DNA from: Sphingomonas sanxanigenens | Lineage (GTDB): Bacteria; Pseudomonadota; Alphaproteobacteria; Sphingomonadales; Sphingomonadaceae | Length of the DNA: 23,995 nucleotides | Direction of reading: 5' to 3' | NCBI GenBank assembly: GCA_003240855.1 | Contig: QFNN01000038.1 | Coordinates: 1-23,995, forward strand | Part shown: positions 16,783-23,995 of the stretch, piece by piece | Numbering within the stretch: position 1 is the first letter of the stretch | How the letters are laid out: the number at the start of each line of letters is the position of its first letter | Made by a program: the position numbers and the translations under genes | Notes under the pieces: generated by a model | What the model was told of the DNA's origin: nothing | Seen by the model: only the letters and a program-made list of their open reading frames with translations | The model's database searches: none

Positions 16783-18419
16783 AGAGCCTCCTCTTGTGAG
16801 CGCTCGGCAAGCGCGGCGTGGATCTGGGCGATGACGGCGGCGCCTTCGCCGACGGCCGCGGCGACGCGCTTGACCGATCCGGCGCGCACGTCGCCGATCG
16901 CGAATACGCCTGCCCGATCGGTTTCCAGCGCGCGCGAGCCATGGCCCGTGACGACGAAGCCCTTGGCGTCGGTCTCGACGCATTCGGCGAGCCACCCCGC
17001 ATTGGGGTCGGCGCCGGTGAACAGGAAGAGATGGCGGATCGGCACCTGCCGCACCACGCCTTGCCGGTTGCGGACAGAAGCGACGGTGGGGCCATGCGCA
17101 TGATCGCCCTCGAGCCCCACGATTTCGCAGCCGACATTGACTTCGACATTGGGGAGCGCCGCAATCCGATCGATCAGGTAGCGCGACATGGTTTCAGACA
17201 GGTCGCGGCGGACGAACAGGTGCAGCCGCTTCACGTGCGGCGCGAGAAACACGATCGCCTGCCCCGCCGAATTGCCGCCGCCGACCAGCGCCACGTCGCA
17301 ATCGGCGCATAGCCGCGCCTCGATCGGCGACGCCCAGTAGGAGACGCCCGCGCCGTCGAAGGTGGAGAGGCCTTCGATCTCCGGCCGGCGGTAGCGTGCG
17401 CCCGATGCGACGACGATGGTCCTGGCGCGCACGGTGCGATCGCCGGCAAGCTCCAGCGCAAGCCGGTCGCCTTCGCAGTCGAGCCTTTCGACTTGCACGG
17501 GCGCGGCGATCTCCGCTCCGAACTTGAGCGCCTGGTTGAAGGCGCGGCCGGCCAGCGCGATGCCGGAAATGCCGGTTGGGAAACCGAGATAATTCTCGAT
17601 CCGCGCCGACGCGCCGGCCTGGCCGCCCATCGCGCGCTCGTCGAGCACGATCACCGACAGGCCTTCGGAGGCGCCATAGACAGCGGCCGCCAGCCCGGCG
17701 GGACCAGCGCCGACGATCGCCACGTCATAGACGCGGTCCGGGTCGATTTCGGGCGTCATGCCAAGGCAGTGGGCCAGCTCGACTTCGCTGGGGCGCTTGA
17801 GCATCCTGCCATTGGGGCAGACGACGAGGGGCAGTTCCTCCGCGCGGAGTGCGAGGCGCTCGACAAGCGCATGACCTTCCTCGTCGGTCGCTGCATCGAG
17901 CACCAGGTTGGGAAAGCCGCTGCGTGTCAGGAAGCTTTGCAGGCGCACTATGTCAGGCCCGCCCGGCGTGCCGATGATGATCGTGCCCGCGCCGCCTTCC
18001 TCGATCAGCGCGACGCGGCGGAGGATGAGCGCGCGCATGACGATTTCGCCGATTTCGGCCGATCCGATCATCAGCGCGCGCAGATGCGGCGCATCGAAGG
18101 GAAGGGCGGTGCAGCCGTCCGGCCCTGCCCGGCTCGTGGCGATGGCTGCGCGGCCGGCGAGCTGGTTGACCTCGCCTGTGAACTGGCCGGGGCCGACGGT
18201 GGAGATGACCGATTCATGGCTCAGCCCGTCCCGCCGGAAGGTGGTGAGCGCGCCGTTCAGCACCAGCCATGCCGGCGCGCCGCGATCGCCGATCGCATAG
18301 ACGGTCTCGTCGGGCGCGAAGCTTTGCGCCGGGCCGCTGGCGAAAACGCGGGCGGCCTCGATCTGTGCGGCGCTCAGCACCGGGAACATCTGATGATGGC
18401 GCGTCTGCAAGGTGTTCAT
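16779..18419 (-). CDS. cNMP-binding thioredoxin-reductase-like flavoprotein
   Basis: The 546-residue protein has three parts. Residues ~15-125 form a cyclic-nucleotide-binding (CRP-like) domain with a phosphate-cassette-like GEVNQLAGRAAIATSRA (~82-98). Residues ~145-215 have a thioredoxin/glutaredoxin-like fold without CxxC (IIIGTPGGPDIVRLQSFLTR; LPLVVCPNGRMLKRPS). Residues ~230-540 form a TrxR-like FAD/NADPH domain (VAIVGAGPAGLAAAVYGASE; VALVGGGNSAGQAIVFL; VFAIGDVRAG). At the place of the TrxB CATC the sequence reads SYWASPIE, so the usual redox disulfide is absent. A CADC (371-374) lies about nine residues later and need not be equivalent. The architecture suggests NADPH oxidation tuned by cAMP/cGMP or a similar ligand. 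The electron acceptor is unknown. It forms an operon with the downstream UBP zinc-finger gene. Confidence 0.88.
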   Translation of the reverse strand: MNTLQTRHHQMFPVLSAAQIEAARVFASGPAQSFAPDETVYAIGDRGAPAWLVLNGALTTFRRDGLSHESVISTVGPGQFTGEVNQLAGRAAIATSRAGPDGCTALPFDAPHLRALMIGSAEIGEIVMRALILRRVALIEEGGAGTIIIGTPGGPDIVRLQSFLTRSGFPNLVLDAATDEEGHALVERLALRAEELPLVVCPNGRMLKRPSEVELAHCLGMTPEIDPDRVYDVAIVGAGPAGLAAAVYGASEGLSVIVLDERAMGGQAGASARIENYLGFPTGISGIALAGRAFNQALKFGAEIAAPVQVERLDCEGDRLALELAGDRTVRARTIVVASGARYRRPEIEGLSTFDGAGVSYWASPIEARLCADCDVALVGGGNSAGQAIVFLAPHVKRLHLFVRRDLSETMSRYLIDRIAALPNVEVNVGCEIVGLEGDHAHGPTVASVRNRQGVVRQVPIRHLFLFTGADPNAGWLAECVETDAKGFVVTGHGSRALETDRAGVFAIGDVRAGSVKRVAAAVGEGAAVIAQIHAALAERSQEEAL

Positions 18420-18608
18420 AGCCGGCCGATTCCGTCCTGTGGGATGAATTGCAGAATAGCCGGGCGACAGGTGGCGCGAAAGCGGACTGAGCGGGGCCTA
18501 AACCAATGTATGGCGGTGCATCGCGGCGGGTTCCTCCATGCCACTACCGCGCTGCCCACGCGCTCCCTACATGGTGCGGGCGTCGGGCGGGGCGCAGCCC
18601 GGAGCCGA

Positions 18609-19799
18609 ATGATGACGACCACCACCGACGCGATTGACCATGGACCGGCCGTGCTTGGCCGCAGTCTGACCTTTGCGATGGCGGCGGCGGCCGGCGTCGG
18701 CGTCGCCAACATCTATTATAACCAACCGATGCTCGCGCTGATCGAACGCGACCTGCCGGGTGCGCTGACCGGCTTCGTGCCGACGGTTACGCAGATAGGC
18801 TATGCCGCCGGCTTGTTCCTGCTGGTGCCGCTGGGCGATGTGATGGAGCGGCGGCGGCTGATCGTCATCCAGTTCCTGGCGCTCGCGGCCGCGCTCGTCG
18901 CTGCGGCATGGTCGCCGGGCGCGTGGATGCTGCTGGCGGCGTCGCTGTTCGTCGGCTTCGTTTCGACGGTCGCGCAACAGATCGTGCCTTTCGCCGCGCA
19001 TCTGGCCCCGGCTGAGCGCCGCGGCGCAGTCGTCGGCACGGTGATGTCGGGATTGTTATGCGGCATCCTGCTCAGTCGCACGCTCGCGGGTTTTGTCGCG
19101 ACGCATGGCGGCTGGCGCGAGATGTTCCTGCTCGGCGCGCCGATCGCGCTGGTCGCGGGCGGAGTGATGGCGCTCCGCCTGCCGCGATCGGAACCCGGCG
19201 CGGGGCTGACCTATGTGCGGTTGATGCACTCGCTTGGCGGGCTGTGGCGCAGCTATGGCGAATTGCGGCTGGCGGCGGCGACGCAGGCCCTGCTGTTCGC
19301 GGCGCTGATCGCTTTCTGGACGGTGCTGGCCTTTCATCTCGAAGAACCGCGTTACCGGCTCGGTGCGGACGTGGCCGGGCTGTTCGGCGTGATCGGCGCG
19401 GTCGGCATCCTCGCTGCCCCTATCGCCGGGCGCATCGCCGATCGCAGCGGGCCGCACCGGATGATTGCGCTTGGCGCGCTGCTGACGCTGGCGTCCTGGG
19501 GTATCTTCGCCTTCTGGCAATCGATCGCGGGGCTGGTCGTGGGGGTCATCCTGCTCGATCTTGCGGTGCAGAGCGCGCTTGTTTCCAACCAGCATATCGT
19601 TTTTGCGCTCCAGCCCGACGCGCGGGCGCGGCTCAACACCATTTTCATGGGGACGATGTTCATCGGCGGGGCCGCCGGATCGGCCGGCGCAACATTCGCC
19701 TGGAGCGAGGGCGGGTGGAGCGCCGTCGCGCTGTTCGGCGCGGCGCTGGCGGGTCTGGCCGTATTGCTGCAGATGGGCAGCCTCCGTCGCCGTCGATAG
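18609..19799 (+). CDS. MFS transporter
   Basis: The 396-residue inner-membrane protein has the many hydrophobic helices of a 12-helix major facilitator transporter. The first is LTFAMAAAAGVGVANIYYNQ. The conserved loop between helices 2 and 3 is LVPLGDVMERRRLIVIQF, a motif A variant, and a second such loop follows helix 8 (IAGRIADRSGPHRMIALGAL). NIYYNQPML early on is typical of a bacterial drug/arabinose-efflux-like subgroup. The substrate is not readable. Start codons at 18609 and 18612 are adjacent; ggag lies just upstream and slightly favours the second for spacing. It is 53 bp upstream of copA in the same direction, so a link to copper or metal export is possible but unproven. A long open frame upstream of 18609 runs opposite the redox gene and is not coding. 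Confidence 0.88.
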   Translation: MMTTTTDAIDHGPAVLGRSLTFAMAAAAGVGVANIYYNQPMLALIERDLPGALTGFVPTVTQIGYAAGLFLLVPLGDVMERRRLIVIQFLALAAALVAAAWSPGAWMLLAASLFVGFVSTVAQQIVPFAAHLAPAERRGAVVGTVMSGLLCGILLSRTLAGFVATHGGWREMFLLGAPIALVAGGVMALRLPRSEPGAGLTYVRLMHSLGGLWRSYGELRLAAATQALLFAALIAFWTVLAFHLEEPRYRLGADVAGLFGVIGAVGILAAPIAGRIADRSGPHRMIALGALLTLASWGIFAFWQSIAGLVVGVILLDLAVQSALVSNQHIVFALQPDARARLNTIFMGTMFIGGAAGSAGATFAWSEGGWSAVALFGAALAGLAVLLQMGSLRRRR

Positions 19800-19852
19800 G
19801 CATCTGGTCCTTTAGGCGCGCGGATGGCAGAGCCGTAGCGACTGGGAGACAG

Positions 19853-21583
19853 GTGATTCAGGATTATAGTCGCAGGGATGTTTTGCGCGGCGTTGCGCTG
19901 GCCGGGGGCGGGATCGCCCTGGCGCCCTGGCTGCCGGGCTGGGCGCAGCCGGTGTCGGCCGGTATAGCGACGCCGGACATGCCAGCGCTTTCGGGAGAGG
20001 AAATCCGCCTGAAGATCGCACGGCAGGCGCTGGTGGTCGATGGGCGGGCGACGCGGGCGATCGGGATCAACGGCACGGTGCCCGGCCCGCTGATCCGCCT
20101 GCGCGAAGGGCAGGACGTAAAGCTGGTCGTCGAGAACGGGCTGGACGAGGACAGCTCTGTCCACTGGCACGGGTTGATCCTGCCGGCGCAGTTTGACGGC
20201 GTGCCCGGCGTGTCCTTTCCCGGCATCGCGCCGCGATCGAGCTTCACTTATCAATTCCCGATCCGCCAGTCCGGCACTTACTGGTATCACAGCCATTCGG
20301 GGCTGCAGGAGCAGGCGGGCCATTATGGACCGATCGTCATCGATCCTGCGGGCGCCGATCCGATCGCAGCCGATCGCGAGCATGTCGTCGTCCTGTCCGA
20401 CCATAGCCGCATGTCGCCCGAGGCGATCTTCCGCAAGCTCAAGGCGCAGCCCGGCTATTTCAACTATCAGCGCCAGACGCTTGCCGGGCTGATCGCCGGG
20501 CGCGACCAGAAGGCTGGCGAGCGCATCGACTGGGGCGCGATGCGGATGGACCCTGCCGATATCTCGGACGTAACCGGATCGACCTACACCTATCTCGTCA
20601 ATGGCTACGGCCCGAAGGACAACTGGACCGCGCTGTTCGCGCCCGGCGAGCGTGTGCGGCTGCGCTTCATCAACGCATCGTCCATGACCAGCTTCAACGT
20701 CCGCATCCCGGGCCTCGCGCTGACGGTGGTGCAGGCCGACGGGCAGAATATCCGTCCCGTCGAGACCGACGAGTTCCAGATCGCAGTTGCGGAAACTTAT
20801 GACGTGATCGTCACGCCGGCGGCGGACCGCGCCTATACGATCGTCGGCGAGGCGATCGACCGGTCGGGCGTGGCGCGCGCGACGCTTGCCCTGCGCGCTG
20901 GCATGATGGCCGAGGTGCCGCCGCTCCGCCCCCGTCCGCTCGCGACCATGAAGGATATGGGCATGGGCGGCATGGATCATGGCGCTATGGGGCACGGGGC
21001 GGCGCAGATGGATATGGGCGGGGGGTCGATGGGGATGCGCGACTTCGCCAACGCCCCGCAGGTCGAGCGGACGCCGGGCGTGCAGACGATATCCCCCATG
21101 CCGATGGACCGCACGGGTGAGCCGGGGCAGGGGCTCGCGGATGTGGGTCACCGCGTGCTCGTCTACCGCGATCTCGTGGCGCTTGAGGCCAATCCCGACA
21201 CACGGCCGCCCGGACGCCATATCGACATTCACCTGACGGGCAACATGGAACGCTTCATGTGGTCGTTCGACGGCGTGAAGATGTCGGATCATATGGAGCC
21301 CATTCCCTTCACGCTGGGTGAACGGGTGCGCGTCAATCTGATAAACGACAGCATGATGGGGCACCCCATTCACCTGCACGGCCATTTCTTTGAACTGGCG
21401 ACGGGGCATGGCGATCACGCGCCGCGCAAGCATACGGTGATGGTCCAGCCGGGGGGCAAGGTGAGCTGGGACTTCACCGCCGACGCGGTGGGCGACTGGG
21501 CCTTCCACTGTCACCTTCTCTATCACATGCACGCGGGCATGATGCGGGTGGTAAGCGTGCGGCCGAAGGGCGAAGGCGCATGA
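19853..21583 (+). CDS. copA: Copper resistance multicopper oxidase CopA
   Basis: This 576-residue periplasmic oxidase of the CopA/PcoA family is expected to oxidise Cu(I) to Cu(II) and bind copper. The N-terminus has a twin-arginine signal, YSRRDVLRGVALAGG (~5-19), for export of the folded protein. Cupredoxin copper ligands are seen as SSVHWHGLILP, TYWYHSHSGLQEQ, GHPIHLHGHFFEL and WAFHCHLLYHMHAGMM (type 1, 2 and 3 sites). A Met-rich stretch at ~365-395 (MKDMGMGGMDHGAMGHG and onward) probably captures Cu(I). The start is GTG 19853, preceded by gggag; no ATG fits, and the Tat motif supports this start. It is 53 bp after the MFS gene, and its stop overlaps the copB ATG. Confidence 0.94.
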   Translation: MIQDYSRRDVLRGVALAGGGIALAPWLPGWAQPVSAGIATPDMPALSGEEIRLKIARQALVVDGRATRAIGINGTVPGPLIRLREGQDVKLVVENGLDEDSSVHWHGLILPAQFDGVPGVSFPGIAPRSSFTYQFPIRQSGTYWYHSHSGLQEQAGHYGPIVIDPAGADPIAADREHVVVLSDHSRMSPEAIFRKLKAQPGYFNYQRQTLAGLIAGRDQKAGERIDWGAMRMDPADISDVTGSTYTYLVNGYGPKDNWTALFAPGERVRLRFINASSMTSFNVRIPGLALTVVQADGQNIRPVETDEFQIAVAETYDVIVTPAADRAYTIVGEAIDRSGVARATLALRAGMMAEVPPLRPRPLATMKDMGMGGMDHGAMGHGAAQMDMGGGSMGMRDFANAPQVERTPGVQTISPMPMDRTGEPGQGLADVGHRVLVYRDLVALEANPDTRPPGRHIDIHLTGNMERFMWSFDGVKMSDHMEPIPFTLGERVRVNLINDSMMGHPIHLHGHFFELATGHGDHAPRKHTVMVQPGGKVSWDFTADAVGDWAFHCHLLYHMHAGMMRVVSVRPKGEGA

Positions 21584-22590
21584 GCCGGCTGATCGCGATC
21601 CTGGCGCTGGCGGGCGGAGCGCCGGCGCTGGCCCAGCAGGCCCCGATAGCCGATCCGCAGGTCGATCATGGCCAGATGGATCATTCGGCCATGGATCATT
21701 CGGCGATGGGACATGGCCAGGCGGGTCGGGGCGGCGGACCCGATGCCGCCAAGCCGCAGGCCGATCCCGATACGCAGGATCATTCCGCCATGCCCGGCAT
21801 GGACCATAGCCAGATGGATCATGCTGCAATGGGGCATGCCCCGGCGGCGACTGGCGATGCGTCCCCACCCGCCGCGCCGGGCGATTACTATGCCGATCGC
21901 TTCTTCGATCCTGCCGCCATGGCGCACGCTCGCCACCAGATGATGCGCGAGGGCGGGGGCGGGGCGTTCCACCAGATTTTCTTCAACCTCGCCGAATATC
22001 AGGCGCGCAAGGGCGAGGACGGCTATCGCTGGGATGGCGAGGGCTGGTTCGGCGGCGACGTGAACCGGCTGGCGGTCAAGACCGAAGGCGAGGGCGGGCG
22101 ACGGTCGGGCGTCGACGCGGCCGAGGTGCAGGCGCTCTACAGCCGTGCGGTCGGCGCTTATTTCAACCTTCAGGCGGGCGTGCGGCAGGATCTGGGCCGC
22201 GGCCCAGATCGCACCTATGCGACGATCGGGTTCGAGGGGCTGGCACCTTACATGTTCGAGGTGGAGGGCGCGTTGTTCCTGTCGAACAAGGGCGATCTGC
22301 TTGCACGGGCCGAGGGCTGGTATGACCAGCGCGTAACCCAGCGACTGATTCTCCAGCCGCGCGTCGAGCTCAATTTCGCGGCGCAGGACGTGCCCGATCA
22401 GCGGATCGGGGCAGGGCTGGTCGATGCCGAACTGGGTCTGCGCCTGCGCTATGAGATCGCACGCGAATTCGCGCCTTATGTCGGCGTTTCGTGGGAAGGG
22501 CGGGCCGGCCGCAGCGCCGATTATGCGCGGCTGGCGGGCGACGATCCGACAAGCGCCAGCTTCGTCGCGGGCATCCGTTTCTGGTTCTGA
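21580..22590 (+). CDS. copB: Copper resistance protein CopB (outer membrane)
   Basis: The 336-residue protein has a signal peptide (MSRLIAILALAGGAPALAQQ). A Met/His-rich region follows at ~28-87, with repeats such as DHSAMDHSAMGHG and DHSAMPGMDHSQMDHAAMGH, likely to bind copper. From ~100 onward it is a beta-barrel-like CopB domain (FHQIFFNLAEYQARKGEDGY; WDGEGWFGGDVNRLAVKTEG) ending in Phe (FVAGIRFWF), the usual last residue of outer-membrane barrels. CopB works with periplasmic CopA in copper sequestration. The ATG overlaps the copA stop as ATGA, showing translational coupling. The DNA carries the direct repeat atggatcattcggc at 21676-21689 and 21691-21704, so the Met/His segment may change length by slippage. 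Confidence 0.94.
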   Translation: MSRLIAILALAGGAPALAQQAPIADPQVDHGQMDHSAMDHSAMGHGQAGRGGGPDAAKPQADPDTQDHSAMPGMDHSQMDHAAMGHAPAATGDASPPAAPGDYYADRFFDPAAMAHARHQMMREGGGGAFHQIFFNLAEYQARKGEDGYRWDGEGWFGGDVNRLAVKTEGEGGRRSGVDAAEVQALYSRAVGAYFNLQAGVRQDLGRGPDRTYATIGFEGLAPYMFEVEGALFLSNKGDLLARAEGWYDQRVTQRLILQPRVELNFAAQDVPDQRIGAGLVDAELGLRLRYEIAREFAPYVGVSWEGRAGRSADYARLAGDDPTSASFVAGIRFWF

Positions 22591-22625
22591 GCGGCGCGCG
22601 CGAAGCGCTTCCCTGAAAAGCCGAA

Positions 22626-22651
22626 TGCCCGGGTCGTTTCCGACCCGGGCA
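22626..22651 (+). terminator. Strong hairpin after copB
   Basis: An 11-bp perfect stem, tgcccgggtcg (22626-22636) with cgacccgggca (22641-22651) and loop tttc, lies 35 bp after the copB stop. It is the likely end of the MFS-copA-copB transcript. A T run is lacking, so the terminator role is probable rather than certain. Confidence 0.65.
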
Positions 22652-22933
22652 CCCGCGTGACGAATGCTCGTCAGCCCCCTTTGCTTCCACTCAACGCGCC
22701 GACGCCCCCTCAAGCTACGGCACGGAGCGAAAGCCTCCCAGAACCAAGGCTTTGCCTGCGTTAAGGTGAGCGAAAGCTACGAAAGGCTTTTGAGGCTGTC
22801 ATCACGATTCGCACGATGCTGACACGATTGACAGCAGCCTGTGTTCTATCGGCAACAGCAGCGCTTCCGGTTGCAAGCCGGATCGCCTCACCCTAAGGGC
22901 CGGAAAGCCAATGCCACACCCCGGAAACCCTGC
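22652..22933. other. Gene-free structured stretch before the Lol permease
   Basis: No established gene is visible in these ~280 bp. They include the inverted repeat aaagcct (22730-22736) / aggcttt (22747-22753). A 26-codon frame at 22816-22896 starts MLTRLTAACVLSATAALPVA and looks signal-peptide-like, but it has no clear ribosome site. The stretch could hold a leader, a small RNA or a gene remnant. Confidence 0.4.
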
Positions 22934-23995
22934 ATGATCCTGTCGCGCTACGAGCGGATGATCGCCAAGCGTTATCTGCTCCCCGGCCGCGGCGAGGCCT
23001 TTATTTTCATGGTCGCGACGATCAGCCTGATCGCGGTGATGCTGGGCGTCGCCGCACTGGTGATCGTGATGAGCGTGATGAACGGCTTCCGCGCCGAACT
23101 GTTCGACAAGGTGGTGGGGCTGAACGGCCACGCCGTGATCCAGGGCTATGACGGCCGCCTGCCTGACTGGCGCGAGGTGATCCAGCAGGCGAAGGCGACG
23201 CCGGGCGTGACGGAGGCGACGCCGCTGATCGAACAGCCGCTGATGGCCAGCTTCAACGGGCGCGTCGAAGCCGTGCTGGCGCGCGGGATGCGCGTCGCGG
23301 ACATCAGGGGCAATGCGACGATCAAGAGCAAGGTGCTCGACGGCAGCCTGCTCGCGTTGAAGCCCGGCAGCGGCAATGTCGCGATCGGCGCGCGGCTTGC
23401 CGACGCCCTGGGCGCGCAGGTGGGCAGCGAGATCAGCCTGATCAGCCCGCAGGGGCAGACGACGCCGTTCGGCACCGTGCCGCGCATCATCAGTTACCGC
23501 GTGGCGGCGATCTTCGAGGTCGGCGTCTATGATTATGACAAGGCGTTCGTGATCATGCCGATCGAGGATGCCCAGACCCTGCTGCTGATGGGCGACGCAG
23601 TGGGCATGGTTGAGGTCAAGACCGTCGATCCCGACCGGGTGGCGACCATTCTCCAGCCGCTCGCCAGACAGGTGCAGGCCAAGGGCGTCGTCACCGACTG
23701 GCGGCAGATGAACGCAACCTTGTTCGAAGCGCTGGCGGTCGAGCGCGTCGCGATGTTCGTCGTGCTGTCGATCATCGTGCTCGTCGCGGTGTTCAACATA
23801 TTGTCGTCGCTGATCATGCTGGTGCGCGCCAAGACGCGCGACATCGCTATCCTGCGGACGATGGGCGCAAGCCGCAGCAGCATGATGAAGATCTTCATGA
23901 CGGTGGGCGTGACGATCGGTGTGCTCGGCATCATCGCGGGGCTGATCGTCGGCGCGGTATTCCTGTTCTACCGGCAGGCGGTGGTCAATTTCGTC
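22934..23995 (+). CDS. LolC/LolE-type lipoprotein-release ABC permease (partial)
   Basis: The first 354 codons run off the window without a stop. The protein is an inner-membrane permease of the LolCDE system, which extracts outer-membrane lipoproteins for transfer to LolA. The N-terminus MILSRYERMIAKRYLLPGR is family-typical. The first membrane helix is at about residues 24-48 (FMVATISLIAVMLGVAALVI), followed by VMNGFRAELFDKVVGLNGH. A large periplasmic domain (~50-270) comes next, then a helix near 277-300 (MFVVLSIIVLVAVFNILSSL) with the FtsX-like RAKTRDIAILRTMGASRSS loop, and a further helix at the edge. Sequence alone does not separate LolC from LolE; many alphaproteobacteria have one permease gene (lolC/E) with lolD beside it. 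The ribosome site is weak. Confidence 0.92.
   Translation, partial: MILSRYERMIAKRYLLPGRGEAFIFMVATISLIAVMLGVAALVIVMSVMNGFRAELFDKVVGLNGHAVIQGYDGRLPDWREVIQQAKATPGVTEATPLIEQPLMASFNGRVEAVLARGMRVADIRGNATIKSKVLDGSLLALKPGSGNVAIGARLADALGAQVGSEISLISPQGQTTPFGTVPRIISYRVAAIFEVGVYDYDKAFVIMPIEDAQTLLLMGDAVGMVEVKTVDPDRVATILQPLARQVQAKGVVTDWRQMNATLFEALAVERVAMFVVLSIIVLVAVFNILSSLIMLVRAKTRDIAILRTMGASRSSMMKIFMTVGVTIGVLGIIAGLIVGAVFLFYRQAVVNFV

Noticed and set aside
17493..18608. An upstream extension of the MFS reading frame
   Set aside because: The extension lies opposite the cNMP-binding redox gene and has no transporter character; the hydrophobic protein begins after ATG 18609.
19352..21868. An 838-codon minus-strand open frame across the MFS, copA and copB genes
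   Set aside because: It spans three real genes on the other strand, has biased low-complexity composition, and no family motif.

Overview
The window looks like chromosome from a GC-rich alphaproteobacterium, most likely of the Sphingomonadales. This is an inference from three things: the strong G/C preference at third codon positions in most genes, the divergent NDUFAF5-type methyltransferase / comF-grxC-amidase-DUF1178 cluster (an alphaproteobacterial arrangement), and the general character of the proteins. No marker gene here fixes the genus.

Layout. Positions 1-2739 hold mobile-element debris: the C-terminal end of an IS3-family transposase on the minus strand, cut at 254/255 by an IS66-family element (255-2739). 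The IS66 copy keeps matching terminal repeats but has a broken tnpA and a broken tnpC; only tnpB is intact. Next come a lower-GC class I methyltransferase (2964-3701) and a TPR-sulfotransferase fusion (3953-5770), which read as accessory cargo. From 5772 the content is housekeeping-like: glycerol kinase (minus) divergent from thioredoxin reductase trxB, then a palindromic intergenic repeat (8341-8430), then an NDUFAF5/BioC-like methyltransferase divergent from the operon comF - grxC - carbon-nitrogen hydrolase - DUF1178, and a tRNA-Arg(CCU).

A large secreted M14 metallopeptidase (minus) follows. After about 400 bp without genes come tRNA-Val(UAC) and a secreted-looking DmpA/P1-type peptidase. 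That peptidase overlaps, tail to tail, a minus-strand two-gene operon encoding a cyclic-nucleotide-binding thioredoxin-reductase-like protein and a UBP-type zinc-finger protein. The right part carries an MFS transporter followed by copper-resistance genes copA and copB, a strong hairpin, a gene-free structured stretch of about 280 bp, and the first 354 codons of a LolC/E-type lipoprotein-release permease running off the window.

Functional themes are thiol redox (TrxB, GrxC, an amidase that may repair deaminated glutathione, and the cNMP-binding TrxR-like protein), periplasmic copper handling (CopA/CopB with Met/His-rich segments) and exported peptidases. The most unusual unit is the cNMP-binding TrxR-like protein, which lacks the canonical redox CxxC and is translationally coupled to a ubiquitin-binding-type zinc finger. 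I found no CRISPR array, phage module or clearly new defence system.
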